From an uncultured Collinsella sp. (lineage in GTDB: Bacteria; Actinomycetota; Coriobacteriia; Coriobacteriales; Coriobacteriaceae), in contig URBQ01000005.1 of the NCBI GenBank assembly GCA_900546115.1, positions 1-64,000 on the forward strand: a DNA stretch of 64,000 bases, written 5' to 3'. The position numbers and the translations under genes are program-made. Position 1 is the stretch's first letter. Every line of letters starts with the position of its first letter. A model generated the notes under the pieces. It saw nothing but the letters and a program-made list of their open reading frames with translations, searched no databases and was not told where the DNA came from. Of the stretch, positions 7,261 through 15,756 are shown piece by piece.

Positions 7261-9816
7261 GTGTCTGATCAACAGCAAGAAAACGAAATAACGACGACGC
7301 AGGCCGCTCCCGCTGCACCGGTTGCGTCGGACCAGGTCGCGGCGCCCGCGCAAGCCTCGGCTCCTGAGACGCCTAAGGCTGCTTCGACGCCTACGCCTGC
7401 AGCGGCTGAGAAGGCCGTGCCTGCAACTGGTGAGGAGGCTGCTCCGGCAAAGCCCAAGCGTACGCGCCGCACGACCAGGCCTGCCGCTGACGGCGAGGAG
7501 GTCACCAAGCCCAAGCGCCGTACCACGCGCACGACGCGCGCCAAGCGCACCGTTGCAGCTGACTCCTCGGCGCCGATTTCCGATGAGGTCGCACAGGCAC
7601 GTGCGTTGGCGCAGATTAGCGAGGCTCAGGTGGTGCGCGCCCGCCGTCGTGCTGCCGAGCGCGAGGCCGCGGCTCTGACCGAGCTCGCAGCTCCGTCTGT
7701 GCCCGAGACGCCTGCCGCCGACCAGCCGACCGAGAAGCCGGCACCGCGCACACGCCGTCGCACGGCTGCTAAGGCCGAGCAGGTTGCTGAACAGGTAACC
7801 CCCGAGCTCACCGAGGCTTCGGTTCGTTCCGCGGCAGGGGAGGGCGCATCGCCTGCTGAGCCCGCTGCGCCTGTCGAGGCCAGCGAAGTTCCCGTTGTTG
7901 ATCCGGCTTTGCGCCCGCACCGTCGCGGTCGCAAGCCCAAGGCCTTCGTCGAGGCAGAGAAGGCCGCAGCCGCAGCCGCAGCCGCTCGGGATGCTGCGGC
8001 GACCGCCGAGTCTGCAACCGCTGCCGACGCACTCGTCCAGGATGCTACGACTTCCGAGGCCGCTCCCGCCGATGTCGAGCCCGCCGACGTCCGTCCTGGT
8101 CGCAGCCATCGTACTGCTGCTAAGCGCACGTCCAAGGCCAAGGCTGCCAAGAAGGGTTCGTCCGAGGATTCCGCCGAGACGACCGCCGATGCATCGACTG
8201 ATGCCGCCGAGCCCCAGGACGTCGAACAGCCTGCGTCCGAGAAGCCCAAGCGCGGTCGTAAGAAGTCCGCTAAGGCCAAGGCGTCCGAGCAGCAGGCTGA
8301 TGTCGAAGCGCAGGTCGATTCCGGCGCCGAGGCCAATGACGCCGCTGCGGCCAATGCCGACGCCGCCGCAACCGATGGCGCCGCGCCCGCTGAGGCCGAT
8401 GACAACGCTCGCCCCAACCGTCGCCAGCACAAGCGCAACGAGGAGCGCAACGAGCGCAAGGACGAGCGCAACAACGACCGTCGCAACCGCCAGCGCGATC
8501 GCAAACAGCGCAACAAGGAGCGTAACGCCGCCCCCACCGAGCCCACGCTTTCGCGTGAGGAGCTCGCTGCCATGAAGGTCGCCGAACTTCGTGAGAAGGC
8601 CAAGGAGTTCGAGATCGAGACCACCGGCAAGAAGAAAGCCGAGCTCGTCGAGGAGATCTACGTCACCGCCGCGAAGGCCGAGGGCTTCCGCGACATCAAG
8701 GGCATCCTGCAGATTCGCCCGGACAGCTCCGGCATCATCCATGCCCATGGCTACATGAAGTCCAACGACGACGCCTTCGTGCCCGCCTACCTCATCCGCT
8801 CCGCGCGCCTGCGCACGGGCGACGTCATCGAGGGCTCGCTGCGCCCCTCGCGTGGCGGCGACAAGCGCGCCGGCCTCGCCAAAATCACGACCGTCAACGG
8901 TCTGGACCCCGAGCAGATTCGCAACCGCCCCAAGTTTGGTGACCTCACCCCGGTCTATCCCAACGAGCCGCTGCGCATGGAGCACGGCAAGGACTCCATT
9001 ACCGGTCGCGCCATCGACATCGTGTCGCCGATCGGCAAGGGTCAGCGTGGCTTGATCGTGTCCCCGCCCAAGGCCGGCAAGACCACGATCCTCAAGAAGA
9101 TTTGCCAGTCTATCTCGATTAACAACCCCGAGGTGCACCTCATCTGCCTGCTCGTCGACGAGCGCCCCGAAGAGGTCACCGATATGCAGCGTTCCATCAA
9201 GGGCGAGGTTGTGGCGTCGACCTTCGATATGCCCGCCGACAACCACACTCGCGTGGCAGAGCTCGTCATCGAGCGCGCCAAGCGCATCGTGGAGCTGGGT
9301 GGCGACGTCGTGGTGGTGCTCGACTCCATCACGCGTCTTGCCCGCGCCTACAACTTGGCGGCGCCCGCCTCAGGCCGCATCCTTTCGGGTGGCGTCGATT
9401 CGGCGGCACTGTATCCTCCCAAGCGCTTCCTGGGCTCAGCCCGTAATATCGAGAACGGTGGCTCGCTCACCATCCTGGCCTCTGCCCTCATCGACACCGG
9501 TTCCAAGATGGACGAGGTCATCTTTGAGGAGTTCAAGGGCACCGGCAACATGGAGCTTAAGCTCGACCGCGACCTGGCCGACCGCCGCATCTTCCCGGCT
9601 ATCGACCCCGTTGCCTCCGGTACGCGTAACGAGGACCTGTTGGTCGACGAGCAGATGCGTCCGTTTGTCTTTGGTCTGCGTCGCATTCTTGCCGGCATGA
9701 ACAACACCGAGCGCGCAGCCGCATCGTTTATCAAGGGTCTTAAGGGCACCAACACCAACCAGGAATTCTTGGTGCGTTCGGCCAAAAAACACAGCGACTA
9801 CGAGCAGACGTTCTAG
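7261..9816 (+). CDS. rho: Transcription termination factor Rho with long N-terminal extension
   Basis: A hexameric RNA-dependent ATPase that ends transcription at unstructured C-rich RNA. From a GTG start, residues 1-430 are a low-complexity Ala/Pro/Lys/Arg/Glu extension with repeated TRRTT/PKRTR-like basic clusters and an Asn/Arg-rich run near residues 395-425. Rho_N (LSREELAAMKVAELREKAKE) begins near 430, then the RNA-binding cold-shock-like domain (GILQIRPDSSGIIHAHGYMK). The RecA-type ATPase follows, with Walker A SPPKAGKTT near residue 601, VVVLDSITRLARAYN, and the C-terminal LDRDLADRRIFPAI block. Total 851 aa is about twice E. coli Rho; such insertions are known in actinobacterial Rho. 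The ribosome site before GTG is weak (AAAGTTGAG). Confidence 0.95.
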   Translation: MSDQQQENEITTTQAAPAAPVASDQVAAPAQASAPETPKAASTPTPAAAEKAVPATGEEAAPAKPKRTRRTTRPAADGEEVTKPKRRTTRTTRAKRTVAADSSAPISDEVAQARALAQISEAQVVRARRRAAEREAAALTELAAPSVPETPAADQPTEKPAPRTRRRTAAKAEQVAEQVTPELTEASVRSAAGEGASPAEPAAPVEASEVPVVDPALRPHRRGRKPKAFVEAEKAAAAAAAARDAAATAESATAADALVQDATTSEAAPADVEPADVRPGRSHRTAAKRTSKAKAAKKGSSEDSAETTADASTDAAEPQDVEQPASEKPKRGRKKSAKAKASEQQADVEAQVDSGAEANDAAAANADAAATDGAAPAEADDNARPNRRQHKRNEERNERKDERNNDRRNRQRDRKQRNKERNAAPTEPTLSREELAAMKVAELREKAKEFEIETTGKKKAELVEEIYVTAAKAEGFRDIKGILQIRPDSSGIIHAHGYMKSNDDAFVPAYLIRSARLRTGDVIEGSLRPSRGGDKRAGLAKITTVNGLDPEQIRNRPKFGDLTPVYPNEPLRMEHGKDSITGRAIDIVSPIGKGQRGLIVSPPKAGKTTILKKICQSISINNPEVHLICLLVDERPEEVTDMQRSIKGEVVASTFDMPADNHTRVAELVIERAKRIVELGGDVVVVLDSITRLARAYNLAAPASGRILSGGVDSAALYPPKRFLGSARNIENGGSLTILASALIDTGSKMDEVIFEEFKGTGNMELKLDRDLADRRIFPAIDPVASGTRNEDLLVDEQMRPFVFGLRRILAGMNNTERAAASFIKGLKGTNTNQEFLVRSAKKHSDYEQTF

Positions 9817-9854
9817 GTTGTCATCCACACGCAGCGATAGTCATCAATGCGATA

Positions 9855-9886
9855 AAGGGTCGGGGCTTTGAGCCTCGGCCCTTTTC
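9855..9886 (+). terminator. Intrinsic terminator of rho
   Basis: The stem AAGGGTCGGGGCT pairs with AGCCTCGGCCCTT around TTG, followed by TTCC. It is a compact GC-rich hairpin 40 bp past the rho stop. Confidence 0.8.
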
Positions 9887-9964
9887 CATATCGCCGCTCC
9901 GCGCTTATTTTTGACCGTAAGACCGACGAGCAGCAGGTTTCCCGTTTCAATCCGACATCGTCAC

Positions 9965-9993
9965 TTGCAATCGACAGGACGGTTTCGCATAAT
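9965..9993 (+). promoter_or_regulatory. Candidate promoter for the membrane-protein/VanZ operon
   Basis: TTGCAA (9965-9970) and CATAAT (9988-9993) stand at an ideal 17-bp spacing, giving a leader of about 130 nt before the ATG at 10130. Apart from this and the rho terminator, 9817-10129 holds nothing recognisable. Confidence 0.6.
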
Positions 9994-10129
9994 AACTTTT
10001 AAGCTTCGCGACGGAAAACGCAGATGAAACGAACCATATACCGTTGCTTTGGGGCATAGCCCCGCTTCATCTTCTCTCGCGCAGCCAACTGAATGATGCG
10101 ATTTGGGTGCTGGAAGATGGGGAGAGCTC

Positions 10130-11530
10130 ATGGCTTCTTCTGATGCAACACAACGAGCAGTCCTTGCCGGACTTTCGTGCGGGATCGGCCTTGCCGCTCC
10201 CGTGGTTATGTATGCCGCGACGCTGCCGTTTTCGTCGGTGAACGAGACGGTCGTGGCGGGTGCAGTTCCCTTCGCCGTGGGCGCGGTGGCGGGCGTGGGT
10301 ATCTATGCCGCCTCGCTGGGTATCTCCGAGTATCGTGCGCAGCGTGAAGAGCGTCTGTTCCAGCCCGATGCCATGGGCGGTGCCGCCAATCTCAATCAGC
10401 ATCAAAGCGAGTTCAAGACCGCCTCGATTCCAGCTCAGCAGCAGGATGCGATTCCGTACGCTGCGGCTTCTGCTTCTCAGGCTCAGTCGGAGCAGTCTAC
10501 CTCGGCATTCCTTTCCGGCCTGACTGGTGCGTTCCAGCGCCGTCATGCCGATGATGGTGTCCCTACCATCGCTCGAGCCGCAGATGCTATGGACGAGGCC
10601 GAGGCTTGGTCCATGATCGACAGCATGCTCGACGACGATTCGCCGGTGAGCTGCGACCCTGCACGCTCGCGCGACGTCTATCAAGTCGCCATCGACGAGC
10701 TCACCAACGGCGGGCAGACCGGCTCCTTCAATCGCGATGATATCGCCGCCGCGGCACGCGCCGTGTCGGGCTCCCAGGCCGCCCCTGCGGGCAGCACGGC
10801 GGCTTTCGTGGCACTCGTTGCCAACGCGGCAGCCAATAACGCCTACAGCGCTACCTCGGCGGACGCGAACGTTTCTGCCGATAATTCGTACGTTGATGAA
10901 GCCATGACCGCGGACGAGGAGGCCGTTGCCGCCCGCCGTGCCGCCGAAAGCTCGCTTTGGGGCGCTCCTGCCCAGCAGCAGGCGGCTGAGGCTGCGCCGT
11001 ACAACGCAAACCTCGCCAGCATGCCTATCATTTCCGGTGCCGCGGACATCGATCTCGATGACCTCGATGAGCCTGCAGCCATCACCGCATCGATTGATGC
11101 CCAAGATCGCATCGACACCGGCGACCTTCCGGACGCCTCGCTCGAGGTTGATGTCCCCATGGCCGATTACTCGGGCCACGAGGACATGTGGGCCGCTGCC
11201 ACCGCGATTCTGGATGAGATTGACGAGCCTGCTCCTGTTTCAGCCCCCGCTCCCGTCGCTGCCCCTCAGCCTGCTGCCCCCGCCTATGTCGGCCGTCACA
11301 GCGCTGTGTTCCCCGAGGATACTGCCCGTATCTCGCGTGAGAGCATCGAGCGGGCCGAGGCTATTGCCGCCGGCATTATGGAAAATCGTCGTCACGAGCG
11401 CGTCAATCAGATCCTCGAGGAAGAGATCGAGCGTCTTCAGTCCTCTACCGCCAAGCGTACGGGCCGTGCCTATCTGAGCGTTATCGAGGGCGGTACCGCC
11501 AGCTTCGCGCCGCTCCGTGCGGAGGCATAA
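10130..11530 (+). CDS. Membrane-anchored protein of unknown function with long acidic tail
   Basis: I do not recognise a family. The 466-aa product begins with two hydrophobic segments, about residues 10-33 and 43-65 (AVPFAVGAVAGVGIYAASLG), so the N-terminus is probably membrane-embedded. The remaining 400 residues are Ala/Asp/Glu/Ser-rich, largely disordered-looking, with a C-terminal helical stretch (residues about 400-445, ERAEAIAAGIMENRRHERV then ILEEEIERLQS) that may be a coiled coil. The ATG at 10130 has GGGGAGAG five bases upstream and is preferred over an in-frame upstream codon at 10103. It is followed by the VanZ-like gene with eight bases between, so the two are probably co-transcribed. 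Confidence 0.65.
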   Translation: MASSDATQRAVLAGLSCGIGLAAPVVMYAATLPFSSVNETVVAGAVPFAVGAVAGVGIYAASLGISEYRAQREERLFQPDAMGGAANLNQHQSEFKTASIPAQQQDAIPYAAASASQAQSEQSTSAFLSGLTGAFQRRHADDGVPTIARAADAMDEAEAWSMIDSMLDDDSPVSCDPARSRDVYQVAIDELTNGGQTGSFNRDDIAAAARAVSGSQAAPAGSTAAFVALVANAAANNAYSATSADANVSADNSYVDEAMTADEEAVAARRAAESSLWGAPAQQQAAEAAPYNANLASMPIISGAADIDLDDLDEPAAITASIDAQDRIDTGDLPDASLEVDVPMADYSGHEDMWAAATAILDEIDEPAPVSAPAPVAAPQPAAPAYVGRHSAVFPEDTARISRESIERAEAIAAGIMENRRHERVNQILEEEIERLQSSTAKRTGRAYLSVIEGGTASFAPLRAEA

Positions 11531-11537
11531 CTTCTGC

Positions 11538-11987
11538 ATGGTTAAGATCAATCGAAAATGGGCGGTCGTAACCTGCCTGATGGCGCTCTTGATCTGGGGC
11601 AATTCGCTGGTTCCCGGCTCGGGGTCGGGCTCACTGAGCCTAACGGTCATGGAAGCTATCCGCGGTTTCCTGCACGGCGTGGGACTTCCATATGAATGGG
11701 TGACCAACTTTGTTGTTCGTAAGTGCGCGCATTTTACCGAGTATTTGGTGCTCGGCATCCTGGCAACGCACGCCTTTGATTTTGAGGGCCGACGCACCTT
11801 TGACGTGCTGCTGCCCACGGCAGTGTTCCTGCTGCTGATTCCCTCGATCGACGAGACGATTCAGCTCTTTGTGCCGGGACGCGCCGGCATGATCACCGAT
11901 GTGATGATCGACCGCTGTGGAGCGGCAACGGGCGTTGTGCTCCGATATCTCTTACGGTCGCTGATATGTGCCAAAAAAGCCGCCTAG
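11538..11987 (+). CDS. VanZ-like membrane protein
   Basis: A small (149 aa) integral membrane protein of the VanZ-like family. Members include Enterococcus VanZ, which gives low-level teicoplanin resistance by an unclear mechanism. Conserved polar motifs inside membrane segments are present: RKCAHFTEYLVLG, SIDETIQLFVPGRAG and TDVMIDRCGAATG. The ATG at 11538 uses the GGAGG at 11521-11525, which overlaps the end of the upstream gene. A GTG at 11517 would overlap that gene and is less likely. A drug-resistance role cannot be claimed from sequence. Confidence 0.8.
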   Translation: MVKINRKWAVVTCLMALLIWGNSLVPGSGSGSLSLTVMEAIRGFLHGVGLPYEWVTNFVVRKCAHFTEYLVLGILATHAFDFEGRRTFDVLLPTAVFLLLIPSIDETIQLFVPGRAGMITDVMIDRCGAATGVVLRYLLRSLICAKKAA

Positions 11988-12019
11988 GACGTATTGTTTG
12001 GTCCTAGGCGGCCTTTTTT
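11973..12019. terminator. Bidirectional terminator between the VanZ-like and ROK genes
   Basis: A long stem AAAAAAGCCGCCTAGGAC pairs with GTCCTAGGCGGCCTTTTTT around a 10-base loop, with A/T tails that make it work on both strands. It overlaps the last codons of the VanZ-like gene. Confidence 0.9.
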
Positions 12020-12101
12020 ATTTGAGAGCTTATATGAGGCGTGGTGGCGTCGTTCCGTAGGTCGGATTTGCCGGGCGCGCCACGTCCTGTGGGTGCGTCT
12101 G

Positions 12102-12992
12102 CTACTGAAGCGCCTGTGCGCCCAGGGCCAGGCAGCCCATAATGCCCTGCTTGCCCTCGAGGCTGTTGTTGACGATGTAGTTATCGATGTCGGCCATCTC
12201 GGGCGTGACGATGTAGCCGTTGAGCATCTCGGCGCACTTCTTGCGTGCGAGCGGCACGATGGGGGTGTGGTCGGCCACGCCGCCACCGATGACGATCTTC
12301 TGCGGTGCGTAGCACAGGATGTAGGTCATGAGCGCCTGCGCCAGATAGCCGGCGAGCAGGTCCATGGCCTCCGGGTCATCGGCCATCTCTCCGGCGCTCT
12401 TGCCACCCCAGCGCTTTTTAACGCCGGGGCCAGCGATGAGGCCCTCGAGGCAGTTGTCGTGGAAGGGGCAGCCGCTGTGCTCGCCAATGGTGTCGCGCGG
12501 GTCGCGCGTGACCAGGATGTGACCGGCCTCGGGGTGCATCATGCCGTGCACGAGCTGGCCGCCCGAAAGCACGCCGGCGCCCACGCCGGTGCCGATGGTC
12601 AGATACACCACGTCCGTGAGGCCTTGGGCGCAACCAAAGGTGACCTCGCCCAAGCAGGCGACGTTGACGTCGGTATCGTAGCCGCAGGGAATGTCGAGCT
12701 CGTTTTGAATGGTGCCCAGCAGGTCAAAGTAGCGCCATGCCGTCTTGGGGGTCTCCAAGATCTTGCCGTACTGGGGCGAGGCGGGGTTGACTGCGGTGGG
12801 GCCAAAAGCTCCGATGCCCAGGGCGGCGATGCCTTTGTCTGCAAACCATGCGTTGACGGCCTCAACGGTCTCCTGCGGGGTTGTGGTCGCAATCTGCTCG
12901 CGCTCCAGGACCGTGCCGTCCGCATAGCCCGTGGCGCACACCATCTTTGTGCCGCCGGCCTCGAGCGCTCCGATAAGCTGCTGCTCTGCCAT
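12102..12992 (-). CDS. ROK-family sugar kinase, probable fructokinase
   Basis: A cytoplasmic ATP-dependent hexose kinase (296 aa). Near the N-terminus it has the ROK phosphate loop ALEAGGTK. TIGTGVGAGVL follows, then a zinc-site motif HSGCPFHDNCLEG (His and three Cys/His ligands) placed as in ROK fructokinases, followed by AGPGVKKRWG. The variant EAGGTK and the zinc-motif spacing favour fructose over glucose, but the sugar is an inference. The ATG at 12992 (MAEQQLIGA) has GAGAGGGA seven bases upstream; the open frame extends 34 codons further but with no ribosome site. It is transcribed alone. Confidence 0.85.
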   Translation of the reverse strand: MAEQQLIGALEAGGTKMVCATGYADGTVLEREQIATTTPQETVEAVNAWFADKGIAALGIGAFGPTAVNPASPQYGKILETPKTAWRYFDLLGTIQNELDIPCGYDTDVNVACLGEVTFGCAQGLTDVVYLTIGTGVGAGVLSGGQLVHGMMHPEAGHILVTRDPRDTIGEHSGCPFHDNCLEGLIAGPGVKKRWGGKSAGEMADDPEAMDLLAGYLAQALMTYILCYAPQKIVIGGGVADHTPIVPLARKKCAEMLNGYIVTPEMADIDNYIVNNSLEGKQGIMGCLALGAQALQ

Positions 12993-13063
12993 AGCGTCCC
13001 TCTCTGGGACGAGTTGCTCCGTGACTAAAGTATAGCGCTCAAAAAAATAAATGAGGTCGCTAT

Positions 13064-13108
13064 AAAAAGAAACCTCGTGGCCCAACGGGTTCACGAGGTT
13101 TCTTTAGT
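13064..13108 (-). terminator. Terminator of the aminotransferase gene
   Basis: The perfect 14-bp stem AAAGAAACCTCGTG / CACGAGGTTTCTTT surrounds a 12-base loop. On the minus strand the hairpin runs into TTTTTATA. It lies between the aminotransferase and the ROK gene on the same strand. Confidence 0.9.
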
Positions 13109-13129
13109 GCCTTTAGTTACTGACCGTCC

Positions 13130-14311
13130 TTACCCGCGCGGTTCGATTTTATCACGCAGAGACTTGAGGTTCTCCAGTGCCGCGTTAAGCGTCTCGTCTC
13201 GTTTGGCAAAGTGGAAACGAATCAGATGGTTGACGGGCTCGCGGAAGAAGCTCGAGCCGGGCACGGCGCCCACGCCCACCTTGGAGGCCAAATCCTCGCA
13301 GAAGTCGAGGTCGCTGTTATAGCCAAACTCCGAGATATCCATCATCACGTAGTAGGCGCCCTGCGGCACGTTGTGCGTGAGTCCGATGCTGTCGAGTCCC
13401 TGACAGAATAGGTCGCGCTTGGCGGTGTAGAGGTCGAGGACCTCCTGGTAATAGCTGTCGTCGAAGTTGAGGGCGGTGACGACGGCCTCTTGCAGGGGAG
13501 CGGCGGCGCCCACGGTGAGGAAGTCGTGAACCTTTTTGATGCGCTCGGTGATTTCGGCAGGAGCGATGGTGTAGCCCAGGCGCCAGCCGGTGATGGAGTA
13601 GGTCTTGGATAGCGAGCTGCAGCTGATGGTGCGCTCAAACATGCCGGGCAGCGTGGCCATGTACACGTGCTCGTGGGGCGCGTAGACGATGTGCTCGTAG
13701 ACCTCGTCGGTGATGCAGTAGGCGTCATACTTTTTGCACAGGTCGGCGATAAGGGTGAGCTCCTCGCGGGTAAAGACCTTGCCGCAGGGGTTGGACGGGT
13801 TGCATAGAACGATCGCCTTGGGATCGTTGTCGCGGAAGGCCGCCTCCAGGACCTCACGGTCAAAGTCAAAGGTGGGCGGGTTGAGCGGCACGTAGATAGG
13901 CTCCGCACCCGAAAGGATCGTGTCGGCGCCGTAGTTCTCGTAGAATGGCGAGAAGATGACGACCTTGTCGCCGGGGTTCGTGACCGTCATCATGGCGGCC
14001 ATCATGGCCTCGGTGGAGCCGCAGGTGACCACGATGTTCTCGTTGGGGTTGATCGGCATGCCCATAAAGTGCTCCTGCTTGGCGGCAAGCGCCTCGCGCA
14101 TGGCCTGGGAGCCCCAGGTGATGGAGTACTGGTGGTAAAGCGGCTTGGGGTCGGTGGCAATGGTGCTGAGGCTATCGAGCAGCTGCGCCGGGGGATCGAA
14201 ATCGGGGAAGCCCTGCGACAGGTTGACGGCACCATACTTGTTGGAGATGCGCGTCATGCGGCGGATGACCGAATCGGTAAACGCCGCCGTGCGGTTGGAG
14301 AGTTCTTTCAT
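13130..14311 (-). CDS. PLP-dependent class I/II aminotransferase
   Basis: A fold-type I aminotransferase of 393 aa. Motifs in order are NLSQGFPDFDPP near the N-terminus, the cofactor-contacting NPSNPCGKV, TDEVYEHIVY, the PLP-lysine motif SLSKTYSITGWRLG (Lys near residue 237) and a C-terminal IRFHFAKRDETL carrying the substrate-carboxylate Arg. The NLSQGFPDF start resembles the aspartate/methionine/kynurenine aminotransferase group; exact substrate is undetermined. The ATG at 14311 (MKELSNRTA) has AAAGGAT upstream and is chosen over the upstream in-frame ATG at 14467, which would read into the tRNA promoter. Confidence 0.88.
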   Translation of the reverse strand: MKELSNRTAAFTDSVIRRMTRISNKYGAVNLSQGFPDFDPPAQLLDSLSTIATDPKPLYHQYSITWGSQAMREALAAKQEHFMGMPINPNENIVVTCGSTEAMMAAMMTVTNPGDKVVIFSPFYENYGADTILSGAEPIYVPLNPPTFDFDREVLEAAFRDNDPKAIVLCNPSNPCGKVFTREELTLIADLCKKYDAYCITDEVYEHIVYAPHEHVYMATLPGMFERTISCSSLSKTYSITGWRLGYTIAPAEITERIKKVHDFLTVGAAAPLQEAVVTALNFDDSYYQEVLDLYTAKRDLFCQGLDSIGLTHNVPQGAYYVMMDISEFGYNSDLDFCEDLASKVGVGAVPGSSFFREPVNHLIRFHFAKRDETLNAALENLKSLRDKIEPRG

Positions 14312-14419
14312 GCCTATCCTTTCGAGCATTGGGTGGAGCAAGTTTACTCCTATGGAACCGGTGGGATTTGCTCGAAACGGGCTCGAAAAACTCTTTTCAA
14401 AATTCTTGAAAATTGGGGC

Positions 14420-14448
14420 TTGCATCGCGTGGCGTTCCTTGCAATAAT
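14420..14448 (+). promoter_or_regulatory. Candidate promoter of the tRNA-His/tRNA-Lys operon
   Basis: TTGCAT (14420-14425) and AATAAT (14443-14448) are separated by 17 bp, placing the start site about 20 bases before tRNA-His. Confidence 0.55.
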
Positions 14449-14474
14449 AGTCGAGCGCGAAGCGCACAGGACAC

Positions 14475-14552
14475 GGTGGGTGTAGCTCAGTTGGCTAGAG
14501 CGACGGGTTGTGGTCCCGTAGGTCGAGGGTTCGAGTCCCTTTACCCACCCCA
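14475..14552 (+). tRNA. tRNA-His (anticodon GTG), CCA encoded
   Basis: All arms fold: the acceptor GTGGGTG pairs with TACCCAC, and an extra 5' G (14475) faces C73, the His-specific G-1. The D-arm is GCTC...GAGC, the anticodon arm ACGGG-TTGTGGT-CCCGT and the T-arm GAGGG-TTCGAGT-CCCTT. CCA is encoded at 14550-14552. The 22-bp gap to tRNA-Lys implies one transcript. Confidence 0.95.
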
Positions 14553-14574
14553 GTTCTTGCTTCGTGTTGATATC

Positions 14575-14650
14575 GGGTCGTTAGCTCAGTTGGTAGAGCA
14601 GGGGACTCTTAATCCCAAGGTCCAGGGTTCGACCCCCTGACGGCCCACCA
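14575..14650 (+). tRNA. tRNA-Lys (anticodon CTT), CCA encoded
   Basis: The acceptor GGGTCGT pairs with ACGGCCC. The D-arm is GCTC...GAGC, the anticodon loop CTCTTAA gives anticodon CTT, and the T-arm is CAGGG-TTCGACC-CCCTG. A73 and CCA are encoded at 14647-14650. The outermost anticodon-stem pair (G-A) is a mismatch, a minor oddity. Confidence 0.95.
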
Positions 14651-14660
14651 AAGCATGTTT

Positions 14661-14691
14661 AGACGGTCAACGAAAGTTGGCCGTCTTTTTT
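14661..14691 (+). terminator. Terminator of the tRNA operon
   Basis: AGACGGTCAAC pairs with GTTGGCCGTCT (one mismatch) around GAAA, followed by a T-run. Confidence 0.85.
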
Positions 14692-14734
14692 GTTGACCTT
14701 TCATGGGGTCGAACCCGAAAGGGCACGGCCGCTT

Positions 14735-15595
14735 TCACAGATCGAGTCTACCCTGGGGATCGGTAAAACCGTCAGTACCTTCCTTGAGTTTCTTCTCCGC
14801 TGCCTTCACGCGACGCTCGAGCTTTTTTGTATCCTCGGCAGGTGGCAGGTTCTCGGGGACAATTCCGCGGTCGATGAGGCTGCCACGCACGCTTGTGTTG
14901 TTCTCGACGTGCTCTTGCTTGATCTGGTCCAGACCGTACAGGTCGTGTTCCTCGGCGTTGAAGGCCGTCATCGAGTTCGTAAGGTCCTTTGCTTTGATGA
15001 GGACATCGGCTAACCTGTCCGCCAATGCCGCGCTCTTGGATATGCCGAGCTGCTGCTTCATTTCCGCCGTGCTTCTGCCGCCGAATAACGCTTCGTCGCC
15101 CTTCGACTTGATGATCGCGAATCCTTTGGAGTCCACGCCGCGTTTGAACGCAATACCCGAGAGCTGTTTCTCTGAATCGGATAGCGAGTGGCGCGCCTGT
15201 AAGCGCTGAATCTCTGCGAAGCGCTGCTCTATGAGCTCTTGGCGGCGCGTCTGCACGGCAAAGTATGCCTGGGCGAGCGCGATCTCTGGCTTGTTTGAAT
15301 CTCCGTTTTGGGCGATTAAATAGCATGCATAGCGCGTAAGCTTGTAGTCTTTAACCGCGCGAGCGGCGACACCGGCAGTTATCATTTTCGTGGTGTCACG
15401 AAAATGGGAATCAACTGGAGTTTTATTTGTTTCGCACGAGACTTTTGCCCTCTTAACAACTTCGGCGAAGTTCTCCCATCGAGTGTATCCCATGGGTTCC
15501 ATTAAATCGCGTGCGAGCCAATACTCAACGCCGTCTTCCACATTGGCGCAGCTATCAAGTTCGACACGCCACTTCTCGATATCTCTACTGTCCAT
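14735..15595 (-). CDS. dinD: DinD-like DNA-damage-inducible protein
   Basis: A 286-aa protein of the DinD family (BRO-N-like N-terminus). E. coli DinD is an SOS gene product that inhibits RecA-mediated strand exchange. Shared features are GVEYWLARDLMEPMGYTRWE near residue 25-45, the downstream ETNKTPVDSHFRDTTKM region, and KDYKLTRYACYLIAQNGDS near 85-105. A helical, charged tail ends in a Lys-rich coil. GGAGGAG precedes the ATG by five to six bases. The gene sits immediately beside a tRNA cluster, opposite in direction, a typical place for integrated DNA. No LexA box of either E. coli or Bacillus type was found upstream by eye. Confidence 0.8.
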   Translation of the reverse strand: MDSRDIEKWRVELDSCANVEDGVEYWLARDLMEPMGYTRWENFAEVVKRAKVSCETNKTPVDSHFRDTTKMITAGVAARAVKDYKLTRYACYLIAQNGDSNKPEIALAQAYFAVQTRRQELIEQRFAEIQRLQARHSLSDSEKQLSGIAFKRGVDSKGFAIIKSKGDEALFGGRSTAEMKQQLGISKSAALADRLADVLIKAKDLTNSMTAFNAEEHDLYGLDQIKQEHVENNTSVRGSLIDRGIVPENLPPAEDTKKLERRVKAAEKKLKEGTDGFTDPQGRLDL

Positions 15596-15678
15596 ATCTC
15601 CTCCTCGCTGATCTATTGTCTATGCGCGCTTTGCCCGCTCTGTACTAAGAATAAGGATACGCTGCCGTGCGGACACGA

Positions 15679-15714
15679 ATGGGCCCCGTGCCACTTCGAG
15701 TTCACGGGGCCCAT
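15679..15714. other. Perfect 12-bp stem hairpin between the dinD-like and oxidoreductase genes
   Basis: ATGGGCCCCGTG and CACGGGGCCCAT form a perfect stem with a 12-base loop. No T-run follows on either strand, so it is either a Rho-dependent/mRNA-stability element or a weak terminator for the oxidoreductase. Confidence 0.5.
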
Positions 15715-15756
15715 AGATATCGATTAGTTGTGTTTTGCTTTAGATAGGTGTCCAGT

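Noticed and set aside
7111..9246. Long minus-strand open frame (711 codons) opposite rho
   Set aside because: Gly/Leu/Arg-rich product of the antisense of the low-complexity Rho extension; no domain or start signal.
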